DNA of 64,000 nucleotides from positions 1 to 64,000 of the forward strand of contig NZ_JACBYI010000025.1 in NCBI RefSeq assembly GCF_019352175.1. Reading direction: 5' to 3'. The notes beneath the pieces were generated by a model. The model ran no database searches. It was given only the letters and a program-made list of their open reading frames with translations, and was not told the origin of the DNA. Each line of letters starts with the position of its first letter. Position 1 is the first letter of the stretch. Source of the stretch: Paenibacillus sp. S150. GTDB lineage: Bacteria; Bacillota; Bacilli; Paenibacillales; Paenibacillaceae. This document shows, one piece after another, positions 52,037-60,796 of the stretch. A program made the translations under genes and the position numbers.

Positions 52037-52295
52037 ACGCTAAGCTCCCCTTTGAACGGCATAAGCACCTGAGATGCTTTACCCGCATTTTACCCCATTT
52101 TTGCTGTCCAACACAAAAGGGCTGCTGTACCGGTCCGCTTAAGCCGGGTGCCAAATGGTTAAACTTTGTAATAAATGGGGGATGCGCATAGAATGCTTTT
52201 TTGCAAAACCATCCGGGGAATCCTATAGTTAGAGGAAAAGAAAGCTGAAGGGATTCGCATATATTTGTCCTTGAGCTTGTGAAGGAGAGATGCAA

Positions 52296-53288
52296 ATGGC
52301 CAAGATACGCTACAATAACATCGACAATGTCAGTACCGATAAAACGCTCAAGCAGCTCCGCCAATGGCGCGAAGAGCGCCGCATCAAGAAGAAGGATTAC
52401 TCCTACAAAGTGCCGAACCATCCGCCCAAGCTCGGCTACCTCGCGGAGAACCGCCTGGAGACAACCATCACCTGGATAGGGCATTCGACTTTTTTACTTC
52501 AATATGAAGGAATTAATATAATTACCGACCCCGTCTGGGCGCAGCGGCTCGGATTTGAGAAGCGGATCAGCCAGCCCGGCATTCCGCTGAGTGGAATTCC
52601 TCCGGTGGATCTGATCCTGATCTCCCATTCGCATTACGATCACCTGCATCTGGCCTCCATCCGCAAGCTGTACAAGGCGGGAACCGCACTCGTGGTGCCG
52701 GCGGGGCTGAAGCGCAAAATGCTGCGCAAGGGCTTTCCGAACTGCCACGAAATGCAGTGGTGGGAGGAGCTTACTCTCGGGGCGCTGAAGCTGACCTTCG
52801 TGCCGACCCAGCATTGGACGCGGCGGACGCCTTTTGATACCAATACATCCCATTGGGGCGGCTTTGTGCTGGAGCCGGCCAATCCCGGAACGCATCCGCA
52901 AGGCGAAGACGGGAACAAGCGCAAGCTGCCGCCCAATCTGTATTTTGCCGGGGACAGCGGTTTTTTTCCGGGCTTCAAGGAGATTGGCCGCCGCTTCAAG
53001 CTGCATGTGGCGCTGATGCCGATCGGTGCCTATGAGCCGGAATGGTTCATGAGTTCGCAGCATGTAAATCCTGAGGAGGCCATCCAGGCCTTCCTGGATG
53101 TGGGGGCTGAGCTTATGATCCCGATGCACTTCGGCACCTTCCGGCTGGCCGATGACACGGCCCGGGAGGCGCTGGACCGGATGGAGCAGGCCCGGCAGGC
53201 TCAGGGGATTGCCGGGGAACGCATACGCACGCTGGCCTACGGGGAGACGCTGGTAGTGCATCCCGAAGAGCGTACGCCCGCCCAGTAG
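52296..53288 (+). CDS. MBL-fold metallo-hydrolase (UlaG/NAPE-PLD-like)
   Basis: This is a 330-residue metallo-beta-lactamase-fold enzyme. Two-metal motifs are TWIGHSTFLLQYEG, ITDPVWAQR, the core LISHSHYDHLHLASI (HxHxDH), QHWTRRTPFD, YFAGDSGFFPGF and PMHFGTFRL. The closest relatives by motif are the NAPE-PLD/RomA-type proteins with the W(IL)GHST start. The substrate is unknown; phosphodiester or lactone bonds are usual in the family. I start at ATG 52296 with AAGGAG 8 bases upstream; ATG 52290 is only 2 bases from it. Divergent from cvfC. Confidence 0.87.
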   Translation: MAKIRYNNIDNVSTDKTLKQLRQWREERRIKKKDYSYKVPNHPPKLGYLAENRLETTITWIGHSTFLLQYEGINIITDPVWAQRLGFEKRISQPGIPLSGIPPVDLILISHSHYDHLHLASIRKLYKAGTALVVPAGLKRKMLRKGFPNCHEMQWWEELTLGALKLTFVPTQHWTRRTPFDTNTSHWGGFVLEPANPGTHPQGEDGNKRKLPPNLYFAGDSGFFPGFKEIGRRFKLHVALMPIGAYEPEWFMSSQHVNPEEAIQAFLDVGAELMIPMHFGTFRLADDTAREALDRMEQARQAQGIAGERIRTLAYGETLVVHPEERTPAQ

Positions 53289-53308
53289 GAGCCGCCGCAT
53301 CCCTTTGA

Positions 53309-53352
53309 AGGCCAAACCGCATTTTGTAGGCGGATTGGCGGGCTTTTTCCCT
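53309..53352 (+). terminator. Terminator after the MBL-fold gene
   Basis: The stem GCCAAACCGC pairs with GCGGATTGGC (one mismatch), then CGGGCTTTTTCCC. Confidence 0.65.
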
Positions 53353-53406
53353 TGATTTTATGCTATAATGAGCCGGAACCCTAAGTGAAAAGGATGGTAA
53401 TGCTTA

Positions 53407-55032
53407 ATGATCAGTACAAGCGGCGTAACACTCCGCTACGGAAAACGCGCACTATTTGAGGATGTAAACATAAAATTCACACCCGGCAACTGCTACGGCC
53501 TCATCGGTGCCAATGGCGCCGGCAAATCGACTTTCCTGAAAATTCTGTCCGGCGAGATTGAAGCCAATACCGGCGAAGTTCATATTACTCCCGGCGAACG
53601 CCTGGCAATTCTCAAGCAGAACCATTTCGAGTATGATGAATACCCGGTGCTGGAAACGGTAATTATGGGCCACACCCGGCTGTATGAAATCATGAAGGAA
53701 AAAGATGCGCTCTATGCCAAAAGCGACTTCTCGGAAGCCGACGGCCTGCGTGCCGGGGAGCTTGAAGGTGAATTCGCCGAGCTGAACGGCTGGGATGCCG
53801 AGCCGGATGCGGCAGCGATGCTGATCGGGCTGGGTATTATGCGTGAGCTGCATGACAAAAAAATGGCCGAGCTGAGCGGCAATGAGAAGGTCCGCGTCCT
53901 GCTGGCGCAAGCCCTGTTCGGACGGCCGAACAATCTGCTGCTCGATGAGCCTACCAACCATTTGGATCTGGAATCCATTGGCTGGCTGGAGAATTTCCTC
54001 ATGGACTATGAAGGCACTGTTATAGTCGTCTCCCATGACCGCCACTTCTTGAACAAGGTCTGTACGCATATTGCCGACATCGACTTCGGCAAAATCCAGA
54101 TGTATGTAGGCAACTATGACTTCTGGTATGAGTCCAGCCAGCTGGCCCAGGCGCTGCAGCGTGATTCGAACAAGAAGAAGGAAGACAAGATCAAGGAGCT
54201 GCAGGCATTTATCCAGCGCTTCTCGGCCAACGCTTCCAAGTCCAAGCAGGCAACCTCCCGCAAGAAGCAGCTGGAGAAGATTACACTGGACGATATCCGC
54301 CCGTCGAACCGCAAATACCCGTTCCTGAACTTCAAGCCTGAGCGTGAAGCCGGCAAGCAGCTGCTTACGATCAGCGGACTGACCAAGTCGGTTGACGGCG
54401 AGAAGGTGCTGGATGAGATTAGCTTTGTGGTCAATAAGGGCGATAAGATTGCTTTTGTCGGCCCGTATTCCCAGCCGAAATCACTGCTGTTCGATGTGAT
54501 TATGGGCGAGCAGGAAGCTGACGCCGGTGAATATGCATGGGGCGTTACCACAACCCAGGCTTATTTCCCGAAGGACAACTCCAGCTATTTCGATGGTGTG
54601 GACCTGAACCTGGTGGAATGGCTGCGCCAATACTCCAAGGATCAGGACGAAACCTTCCTGCGCGGCTTCCTTGGCCGGATGCTGTTCGCCGGAGAGGAAG
54701 CCCTGAAGAAGGCTAGTGTGCTGTCCGGGGGCGAGAAGGTACGGTGCATGCTGGCCAAGATGATGCTGAACGGCGCCAATGTGCTCGTGTTTGATGAACC
54801 TACCAACCATCTGGACCTGGAGTCCATCACCGCGCTGAACAACGGGCTGATTGATTTTGACGGCACAATCCTGTTCACCTCCCATGACCATCAATTCATC
54901 CAGACGATCGCTAACCGCATCATTGAGATTACACCGGCAGGGGTTATCGACCGCTCCATGACTTACGATGAATATCTGGAGAACCCGGAAATTAAGGAAC
55001 TGCGTGCGCGGATGTATCCTGTAGAGGTGTAA
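53407..55032 (+). CDS. ABC-F family ATPase, YkpA/YbiT type
   Basis: This is a 541-residue soluble protein with two ABC ATPase domains and no membrane segment. ABC-F proteins act on the ribosome, in translation or antibiotic protection. Domain 1 has Walker A GANGAGKST, signature LSGNEKV and Walker B LLLDEPTNHLD. Domain 2 has signature LSGGEKV and VLVFDEPTNHLD. Its Walker A region reads GPYSQPKS, without the usual glycines, a deviation also known in YkpA-like relatives. The linker between domains is rich in Lys (KKKEDKIKELQAF). This subgroup is not a classical resistance determinant. A terminator follows. Confidence 0.9.
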   Translation: MISTSGVTLRYGKRALFEDVNIKFTPGNCYGLIGANGAGKSTFLKILSGEIEANTGEVHITPGERLAILKQNHFEYDEYPVLETVIMGHTRLYEIMKEKDALYAKSDFSEADGLRAGELEGEFAELNGWDAEPDAAAMLIGLGIMRELHDKKMAELSGNEKVRVLLAQALFGRPNNLLLDEPTNHLDLESIGWLENFLMDYEGTVIVVSHDRHFLNKVCTHIADIDFGKIQMYVGNYDFWYESSQLAQALQRDSNKKKEDKIKELQAFIQRFSANASKSKQATSRKKQLEKITLDDIRPSNRKYPFLNFKPEREAGKQLLTISGLTKSVDGEKVLDEISFVVNKGDKIAFVGPYSQPKSLLFDVIMGEQEADAGEYAWGVTTTQAYFPKDNSSYFDGVDLNLVEWLRQYSKDQDETFLRGFLGRMLFAGEEALKKASVLSGGEKVRCMLAKMMLNGANVLVFDEPTNHLDLESITALNNGLIDFDGTILFTSHDHQFIQTIANRIIEITPAGVIDRSMTYDEYLENPEIKELRARMYPVEV

Positions 55033-55074
55033 GCACTATATATTGAAGCATTGAACGGCAATGAGTTCATACGC

Positions 55075-55112
55075 AAACGGCTGCGTTGTCCCGAGGGATA
55101 ACGCAGCCGTTT
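55075..55112 (+). terminator. Terminator after the ABC-F gene
   Basis: The stem AAACGGCTGCGTT pairs with AACGCAGCCGTTT and the loop has a further TCCC/GGGA pairing. AACGGCTGCG again matches the dispersed-repeat arm. Confidence 0.75.
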
Positions 55113-55138
55113 ATGTTCAAATATAACAAGCACCCGTT

Positions 55139-55324
55139 CTAGGACCCGCCGGTACGGCGGCGCTGGTTGTTGGGCTTTTTGTTGTTTTGGCTTTTCAGCG
55201 GTTTGGCTGAACCGGCCTGAAAGGCGGAGCCGGGCTTGGAGGAAGACTGCTGCTTCTTCTGTTCCAGCTTTTGGCGGATGGCATCCGCCAGATTGATTTT
55301 TGGTTTTTCGTTGCTCTCGCTCAT
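55139..55324 (-). CDS. Small basic protein, unknown function
   Basis: This 61-residue protein has an N-terminal helix (INLADAIRQKLEQKKQQ) and a basic, Asn/Gln/Ser-rich disordered tail ending NNQRRRTGGS. ATG 55324 has AAGGGGG nine bases upstream. No family is recognised. The tail suggests nucleic-acid or ribosome contact, but this is a guess. Confidence 0.7.
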   Translation of the reverse strand: MSESNEKPKINLADAIRQKLEQKKQQSSSKPGSAFQAGSAKPLKSQNNKKPNNQRRRTGGS

Positions 55325-55463
55325 TATGTTAACCCCCTTAGGTAGCACGCCTTTCCTTCATTCTAATTGTTTTTAAATGCTGCCACAAGGGCAAGAATAA
55401 TTCAAAGAATGATCTGCCAAGGCTCGGGAACAGTAAAGAGATCAATATGGGGGAGTGAGGCAA

Positions 55464-56339
55464 TTGGCTGATATCTATGGTGATATACGTAAGGGTGAAC
55501 GGGGTGCTCTGGTCAGCATCATCGCCTATCTCGTTCTCTCGGCCTTCAAGCTGGTCAGCGGCTATGTCTTCGGATCAAGTGCCCTGCTTGCCGACGGGTT
55601 CAATAACCTGACGGATATTGTCGCCTCCCTTGCGGTGCTGATCGGCCTGCGGATTTCGCGGAAGCCCCCCGATTCGGACCATACCTACGGACATTTCCGC
55701 GCGGAGACAATAGCGGCACTGCTGGCTTCTTTTATTATGGCCGTGGTGGGCATTCAGGTGATTGTGGAGGCTGTACGCTCCTTGTTTGAAGGAGCCAAGG
55801 CGCCGCCGCAGCTCTGGTCGGCCGGGGTGGCGGTGGTGTGTGCTGCAGCCATGATGGGGGTATATATCTATAACAAGCGGCTCGCCGAACAGATTAATAA
55901 CGGTGCGCTGATGGCCGCAGCGAAGGATAACTTCTCGGATGCGATGGTCAGCATAGGGGCGGCGGCAGGCATCGCCGGCGCACAGTTCGGCTTGCCGTGG
56001 ATCGATTCAGCCGCCGCTGTGGGTGTCGGATTGCTGATTTTGAAGACGGCATGGGATATTTTCCGCGATTCGACCTACCGTCTGACGGACGGATTCGACG
56101 AGGATAAGCTTCTGGATCTGCGCAGCACGATCGCCCGGACACCGGGAGTGGAGGGCATCAAGGATTTAAAAGCCCGGGTTCACGGAAATCATGTGCTGGT
56201 GGATGTCGTTGTGGAAGTGAATGCCGAAATCACGGTCATGCAAGGGCATGAGATCAGCGACTCTATTGAGGAGCGGATGGGCAGGCTGGATAACATTATG
56301 CATGTTCAGGTCCATGTCGAGCCAAAGCAGGCAGACTGA
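55464..56339 (+). CDS. Cation diffusion facilitator exporter, Mn-type
   Basis: This is a 291-residue membrane transporter with about six segments and a cytoplasmic C-terminal ferredoxin-like domain (from EDKLLDLRSTI). The transport-site residues are NNLTD (NxxxD) in segment 2 and DNFSD (DxxxD) in segment 5. Zinc exporters have DxxxD/HxxxD. The N/D set is that of manganese CDFs such as Bacillus MneP/MneS, so Mn(II) export is predicted. TTG 55464 gives MADIYGDIRKGERGA. GTG 55455 is only a few bases after the GGGGGAG site and is less likely. Single gene. Confidence 0.85.
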   Translation: MADIYGDIRKGERGALVSIIAYLVLSAFKLVSGYVFGSSALLADGFNNLTDIVASLAVLIGLRISRKPPDSDHTYGHFRAETIAALLASFIMAVVGIQVIVEAVRSLFEGAKAPPQLWSAGVAVVCAAAMMGVYIYNKRLAEQINNGALMAAAKDNFSDAMVSIGAAAGIAGAQFGLPWIDSAAAVGVGLLILKTAWDIFRDSTYRLTDGFDEDKLLDLRSTIARTPGVEGIKDLKARVHGNHVLVDVVVEVNAEITVMQGHEISDSIEERMGRLDNIMHVQVHVEPKQAD

Positions 56340-56570
56340 TGCCGCTTATTCACGGACGTATTCCTTAATTTCTCCTAGTTAGCTGTAATTTCCACCAAAT
56401 CCAAGGAGAAATCAAGACTATAGACCTGCATATTACCATAAGTTGGCAAGCCTTTTTGTGAAATTTGGAGCATGTTCCATTTCCCGGTCAAGCCTATAAT
56501 GAGGGCAGAAAGCAACAAACGCAGCGCGCGCCGTTGTTGAATTTCTCATTATACTAAGCGGGGGAACGCT

Positions 56571-57617
56571 ATGATCGTATCACATAAGCAACTGGCAGCA
56601 TCGCTGCTGGTCTCGGCATCACTTGCAGTATCTTTGGGAGTGTTCAATCCTCAGCAGGTACAGGCTGCATCAGTTTCTTCCAATGCATCTATTGCGGCAT
56701 CCACCGGACAAACAGGCGTTATTGTAGCTTCAGTGCGTCTGCGCACCGCTCCGTCGACAAACGGCCAAGTGCTGAAATATTTGGATAAAGGCGACCAGGT
56801 GGTCATTCTGGAAGAAACGAACAGCTACTGGTACAAAGTCAGAACAGCGAACGGCGATGTTGGTTATACGAGCAGGGGAACGCAGTATATTAGTGTAAAT
56901 GCAGCTCCGGCAACACAAACAGCAGTGATCCAATCCACTGTCCGCTTGCGTGAGACACCTTCAACAAGCGGTCAGGTTATGGGATATTTATACAAAGGTG
57001 ATCAGGTAACCATTCTGGAGCAGACGAACAGCTACTGGTACAAGGTCAGAACGGCTAAGGGCAATGTCGGCTATACAAGCGCATCGGATCAGTACATTTC
57101 AACGGGCGGCGGAACGGCAGCACCCGCTCCGGTGCCGGCACCAGCACCAACGCCGGTGCCTGCGAATCCATCCCAGTCCGCTGTAATTGAAAGTGTAATT
57201 GCCGCAGGCATGGGCTATCTCGGAACCCCATACGAGTATGGCTCCAGCCGCAGCGATACAAGCACCTTCGATTGCTCCGATTTCATCCGGCAGATCTTCT
57301 TGGATGCAGCCAATCTGAAGCTTCCCGCAGATTCCCGGCAGCAAGGGGATTGGATCAAGCAGAACAGCTCGGTGGTAACCGATATTTCCGCTCTGAAGCG
57401 TGGAGATATAATGTTTTTTATGGATTATAAAGGCAGCTCAGCTTCAGCATATGCGGGAGTAGACAAGTCTACGGCAAGAATTACGCATGTGGCTATGTAT
57501 TTGGGAGACGGCCAGCTGCTTCAGACCTATTCGGTGGCTTCCGGCGGTGTCCGGGTCGATAATTTAAGCGCTTCTTGGATGAATCGTTTCCTTTACGGAG
57601 GCTCGGTCATCCGCTAA
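56571..57617 (+). CDS. SH3-domain NlpC/P60 cell-wall endopeptidase
   Basis: This is a 348-residue secreted peptidoglycan hydrolase. A signal peptide (cleavage likely after VQA-A, residue 32) is followed by two near-identical bacterial SH3 domains (about 48-108 and 118-177, both with NSYWYKVRTA.G.VGYTS). A Pro/Ala-rich linker (183-200) leads to a C-terminal NlpC/P60 domain with Cys C235 (TFDCSDFIRQIF), His H306 (RITHVAMYLGDG) and a following polar residue. It cuts gamma-D-Glu-diamino acid bonds in wall peptides. The ATG at 56571 follows GCGGGGG. Preceded by a 230-bp leader without a recognisable riboswitch. Confidence 0.92.
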   Translation: MIVSHKQLAASLLVSASLAVSLGVFNPQQVQAASVSSNASIAASTGQTGVIVASVRLRTAPSTNGQVLKYLDKGDQVVILEETNSYWYKVRTANGDVGYTSRGTQYISVNAAPATQTAVIQSTVRLRETPSTSGQVMGYLYKGDQVTILEQTNSYWYKVRTAKGNVGYTSASDQYISTGGGTAAPAPVPAPAPTPVPANPSQSAVIESVIAAGMGYLGTPYEYGSSRSDTSTFDCSDFIRQIFLDAANLKLPADSRQQGDWIKQNSSVVTDISALKRGDIMFFMDYKGSSASAYAGVDKSTARITHVAMYLGDGQLLQTYSVASGGVRVDNLSASWMNRFLYGGSVIR

Positions 57618-57691
57618 AATATAGAGTTGCATAAGATACGAAGCGACAGCAGTACAAGTTTGTGACGGGTGAAATAGGGCGGATGTTTTGT

Positions 57692-57736
57692 GAGGCTATC
57701 TCTCCAGTAGAACGGTTCTACTGGAGAGATAGCCTC
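57692..57736. terminator. 21-bp perfect hairpin
   Basis: GAGGCTATCTCTCCAGTAGA continues to a 3-nt CGG loop and is repeated perfectly in reverse. The following TATTTCTATG is only mildly T-rich. A terminator for the NlpC/P60 gene is likely. Confidence 0.75.
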
Positions 57737-57793
57737 TATTTCTATGCTTATGTGCAGTCCGCACTCCGGAAACAGCCGCAGCAGAAAATAAAG

Positions 57794-57826
57794 AGCCATA
57801 CGGAATCTGTCAGATTCCGTATGGCT
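57794..57826. terminator. 16-bp perfect hairpin
   Basis: AGCCATACGGAATCTG and CAGATTCCGTATGGCT are separated by one T. On the minus strand it would follow the secreted-protein gene after about 120 bp. Confidence 0.65.
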
Positions 57827-57943
57827 GCTTTGTATGTACGCCCGCAGAGGGCGCAAGTAAAGGTGCGAAGTTACGGCCGTTGTTCAAGCTGTGCAATATG
57901 CTTCACAACCGTATCTTGACGCAAGGGTGAAAGGGTGGAATGA

Positions 57944-58327
57944 TTACAGAGCCGGAGTAATCACATAAGCGGATGCAGGCACCTTGATCCATGCTTTGCC
58001 CAGCCAGGTGTAGATTTCTCTCCATTCATTGCCCCAGCTGTCAGTTACGACAACCCCGGTGGTGTCTATGGTCTGTGCGCTAAGCCAGCCAATCGGAGTT
58101 ATGCTGTTCGTGGACAGGTGGAAAGGAGTTGCTTTGGTCAGAATGATCACAGGAGTTGCGGGCTTGATATCGGCTTGGGTGATTATAGTTTCAAATGTAT
58201 CACTGTAGATGGTGCCTGTTACTGTGGAGGTGTCTGTTGCAGTTCCTGTTACTTCATCGGCTGAAGCCGTTGCAGCAATAGAAGCTACAAGACCCATTGC
58301 TACTGCGATGCTGGCGAATTTTTTCAT
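57944..58327 (-). CDS. Small secreted protein, possible SH3-like fold
   Basis: This is a 127-residue protein with a signal peptide (MKKFASIAVAMGLVASIAATASA). A Thr-rich stretch follows. The C-terminal part (TPIGWLSAQTIDTTGV, NEWREIYTWLGKAWIKV) resembles the strands of a bacterial SH3 domain, which would give wall binding; this is tentative. AGGAGG precedes the ATG. Single gene. Confidence 0.75.
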   Translation of the reverse strand: MKKFASIAVAMGLVASIAATASADEVTGTATDTSTVTGTIYSDTFETIITQADIKPATPVIILTKATPFHLSTNSITPIGWLSAQTIDTTGVVVTDSWGNEWREIYTWLGKAWIKVPASAYVITPAL

Positions 58328-58564
58328 TGGTCATTCCTCCTGAGATTGTTTTGGTTGTAGTAGGTTTTTCCATGTTCTGCTGTGCTAATAAGGTTGTAAA
58401 CATAAAGAGGACCCTATGAACCAAACGTCCCAATTTTTATTTATTGCAATCACGGCGAGGGAAGGCCTACAGTTTCTGCAGTGTGAATAAGATATAAGGA
58501 ATCAGGCGGCAGGGTTGAGCGGAATCGGTGGAAAAAAGGCGGTGGGGATTGCGTTTCACATAAT

Positions 58565-58596
58565 AAGCCCGGACACTCCGACAGGAGTCCGGGCTC
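58565..58596 (-). terminator. Terminator of the DUF1328 gene
   Basis: AGCCCGGACTCC and its complement GGAGTGTCCGGGCT form a stem with one mismatch. It lies about 50 bp after the small membrane-protein gene on the same strand. Confidence 0.7.
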
Positions 58597-58642
58597 AGGA
58601 TGTTTGAATGCGGGGATTGATTTCTTAGGCAGGGTCTGCCGG

Positions 58643-58810
58643 TTACATCGATCTTCCCCTGCGCCCCATGAAGAGCGAGACGATGAACAGAACCAGGAAG
58701 ATGTAAAACAGCACTTTTGCGATGCCTACAGCGGCTGCGACAACATTGAAAAACCCGAAAATTCCGGCGATTAAAGCGATAACAAGCAGAATTACCGACC
58801 ATTTTAACAT
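58643..58810 (-). CDS. DUF1328 (YtjA-like) small membrane protein
   Basis: This 55-residue protein begins MLKWSVILLVIALIAG and has IFGFFNVVAAAVGIAK between two membrane segments, ending GRRGRSM. This is the DUF1328/YtjA family, whose function is unknown. AAAGGA lies upstream of the ATG at 58810. A hairpin terminator follows. It is easily missed because of its size. Confidence 0.9.
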   Translation of the reverse strand: MLKWSVILLVIALIAGIFGFFNVVAAAVGIAKVLFYIFLVLFIVSLFMGRRGRSM

Positions 58811-59005
58811 GAGATGTCATCCTTTCGGTGGTGAAGGTATAGTCGAATGTAGTCATTGTTTAAACGGGGAGTCTTGTTTTGAATCAAAGGGGAGGGCTGG
58901 ACTTAAAGAGGCTTGACAAATTGTTTCGGGCAATGGGTGTAAGGGTAACTATGCAATAATAAGGCAGAGCAAGCCGACATTTAAGATTTGGAAGGGGTTT
59001 TTGAC

Positions 59006-59512
59006 ATGATTATTGATCTTAGCGTCGCACTTGTTGCGATTGCATTCGCCGTACTGGTCTTCTTTTTAATTAAAACCTTGAAATCAGCGAAGGAATCCCT
59101 CGACAAAGTCAGCCAGACTCTGCAGGAAGTTCAGAAAACGATTGATGAGCTTACCTATGAGGTGAAAACAACGGTCAGACATGCGAACGATATCACCGCG
59201 GATGTTCAGAGCAAAATTCAAAAGATTGATCCGATTGTGGATTCGGTGAAAAATCTGGGCGATGTCATGAATGAATTGACACTCACCGTGAAGCAGGTAT
59301 CCGTAACGGTAATTGAGAAATACCGCAAGTCGCGTGAATTGAAGGAAAAGGCCAAGGCCGTATCTATAGAAGACACCCGGCTTACCCCTTCTGAAGAGCG
59401 CACTGTACAATCATATGAGGCTGTAAATGCCAAGAAATCCCCCGGGAAGGTTGCCATGGCTCTAAAAGGGGTGGATGCAGCTGCCGCCATCTGGCAGAAA
59501 TTCCGCCATTAA
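59006..59512 (+). CDS. DUF948 (YtxG-like) membrane protein
   Basis: This 168-residue protein has an N-terminal membrane segment (IIDLSVALVAIAFAVLVFFLI) and then a long coiled coil (about residues 25-110, with SAKESLDKVSQTLQEVQKTI and similar heptads). YtxG-like proteins are general-stress membrane proteins of unknown biochemical role. ATG 59006 has AAGGGG seven bases upstream. Other stress-type genes (YflT and the RsbU-like phosphatase) follow. Confidence 0.85.
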   Translation: MIIDLSVALVAIAFAVLVFFLIKTLKSAKESLDKVSQTLQEVQKTIDELTYEVKTTVRHANDITADVQSKIQKIDPIVDSVKNLGDVMNELTLTVKQVSVTVIEKYRKSRELKEKAKAVSIEDTRLTPSEERTVQSYEAVNAKKSPGKVAMALKGVDAAAAIWQKFRH

Positions 59513-59589
59513 TTAAGCGGCAAACCTAAGGAACACCCTGCCCGGACGGGAATACTAAGCAGCAGAACAGAAGAAAGGCGGGATGGTAT

Positions 59590-60123
59590 ATGAACGTTAT
59601 TTTTCTCTTACTGGGTCTCCTCTCTCCTTACTTAACGGCATCTCCGCAAAACGTGTCTGTTCCTGCCGCTTGGCTGTACCCGCAGCCGTCCGCAGTGCTG
59701 GCCTTCGAGCATAATATGAATGCGAATCCCTACGTCGGCAGCTTCGATTCTTTGGCAGGGGTGCCGCTGCATGTGCCGGAAGAAGAACTGCTGCGGATTA
59801 AGGGCCTGCCGCTCGCCGTTACTCCGGACCCCTGGCAGGAATGCCAGGAGTATCACTACGCCGAGATGTCCGTCGGAATTTGTGAGGGAGCCGTACTATA
59901 TGTGCATGTTGCTCCGGCACAGGCCGGAGAATATGGGCTGTACCTGAACGGACAGCGGATTGAGCCGCAAAGAAATAATCTCCATGAAATTCTGGGCAAG
60001 CCGGATTTCGTTGCCGAGGACGGAGATGTGTATTTGAGGGGGAATACTGCACTTAAGATCTACCGCAATGCACAAACGGGTGAATGGGACGGGGTTGATT
60101 TGTTTGACGGGAATTCCTCCTAA
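59590..60123 (+). CDS. Putative secreted protein, unknown function
   Basis: This is a 177-residue protein with a short hydrophobic N-terminus (NVIFLLLGLLSPYLTA) that may be a signal or anchor. The rest is acidic, with NGQRIEPQRNNLHEILGKP and DGDVYLRGNTALKIY. That outline recalls small SmpA-like or stalk-type beta modules, but I cannot name a family. The RBS (AAAGGCGGG) is about 10 bases from the ATG. Only one cysteine pair (C102, C115 region) is seen. Confidence 0.65.
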   Translation: MNVIFLLLGLLSPYLTASPQNVSVPAAWLYPQPSAVLAFEHNMNANPYVGSFDSLAGVPLHVPEEELLRIKGLPLAVTPDPWQECQEYHYAEMSVGICEGAVLYVHVAPAQAGEYGLYLNGQRIEPQRNNLHEILGKPDFVAEDGDVYLRGNTALKIYRNAQTGEWDGVDLFDGNSS

Positions 60124-60211
60124 GGCGTTTCATACGCTGTAAAAATGGTTAATGGAACTCAGTCATCTTTATAACGTTGCCCTCTTAAATATTTATAAGG
60201 AGCGTGATTTC

Positions 60212-60559
60212 ATGGATTCAATCCGTACGCAGGCTTATGCCAAGCTGCTTGAGAATGGTATTCAGGCGATAGAAGAAGTGAATCGGCTGCTGGGTAGCGG
60301 CTACACCAGGGATGACATCTATGTAATCAGCCACAATGAGGATCGGGAAGGCCGGATTGTGGATGCGGCGGGCGCGAATGAGGTCGGCTTGCAGGAAGAA
60401 GGATTATTCGGCGCGATTGCCAACATGTTCCGTTCACGGGGGGATGCGCTCCGCAACAAGATTACTTCACTGGGGTTCAGTGCGGCGGAAGCGGCTTTCT
60501 ACGAAAAAGAGCTTGATTTGGGCAAGGTTCTCGTTATCGCCAAAAAAAACCTGCAATAA
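60212..60559 (+). CDS. YflT-domain general stress protein
   Basis: This 115-residue cytoplasmic protein is of the heat-induced stress protein YflT family: GIQAIEEVNRLLGSGYTRDDIYVISHN at the N-terminal half and FSAAEAAFYEKELDLGKVLVIA at the end. The function is unknown; Bacillus relatives are induced by stress. ATG 60212 has AAGGAG 9-10 bases upstream, and the longer frame from 60152 is rejected. A strong hairpin follows. Confidence 0.85.
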   Translation: MDSIRTQAYAKLLENGIQAIEEVNRLLGSGYTRDDIYVISHNEDREGRIVDAAGANEVGLQEEGLFGAIANMFRSRGDALRNKITSLGFSAAEAAFYEKELDLGKVLVIAKKNLQ

Positions 60560-60598
60560 TTGATGGTTTTCGTATGGAGAGCTGTATAGTCCAATAGC

Positions 60599-60640
60599 GT
60601 AACCTCCAGTCCCACTGCAAGCGGTGGGGCTGGAGGTTAC
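60599..60640 (+). terminator. Terminator after the YflT-domain gene
   Basis: TAACCTCCAGTCCCAC pairs with GTGGGGCTGGAGGTTA (one G-T pair) over a 9-nt loop, then CTTTGTTG. Confidence 0.8.
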
Positions 60641-60653
60641 TTTGTTGAAAATA

Positions 60654-60692
60654 TAAAAATTTATATGCTTCACGCTATAAATTATCCTTTTT
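60654..60692. repeat. Partial copy of the short dispersed repeat
   Basis: AATTTATATGCTTCACGCTA and TAAATTATCCTTTTTCC match the 5-prime half of copies A-C. The hairpin half is missing. Confidence 0.55.
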
Positions 60693-60796
60693 CCAATATT
60701 TTGCTTTATGGAAACTGGCCGTTTAAATATCGTATGATAGAGCTGAACATTTCTGGATTTTACGGTTGAAACACTATTCGTGCGAGGTGAAGAGGT

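Larger units (their letters stand above)
57618..57943. other. Convergent intergenic region with two long palindromes
   Basis: No gene. Two separate, very stable inverted repeats (57692-57736 and 57794-57826) lie between the convergent NlpC/P60 gene and the leftward secreted-protein gene. Confidence 0.6.
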
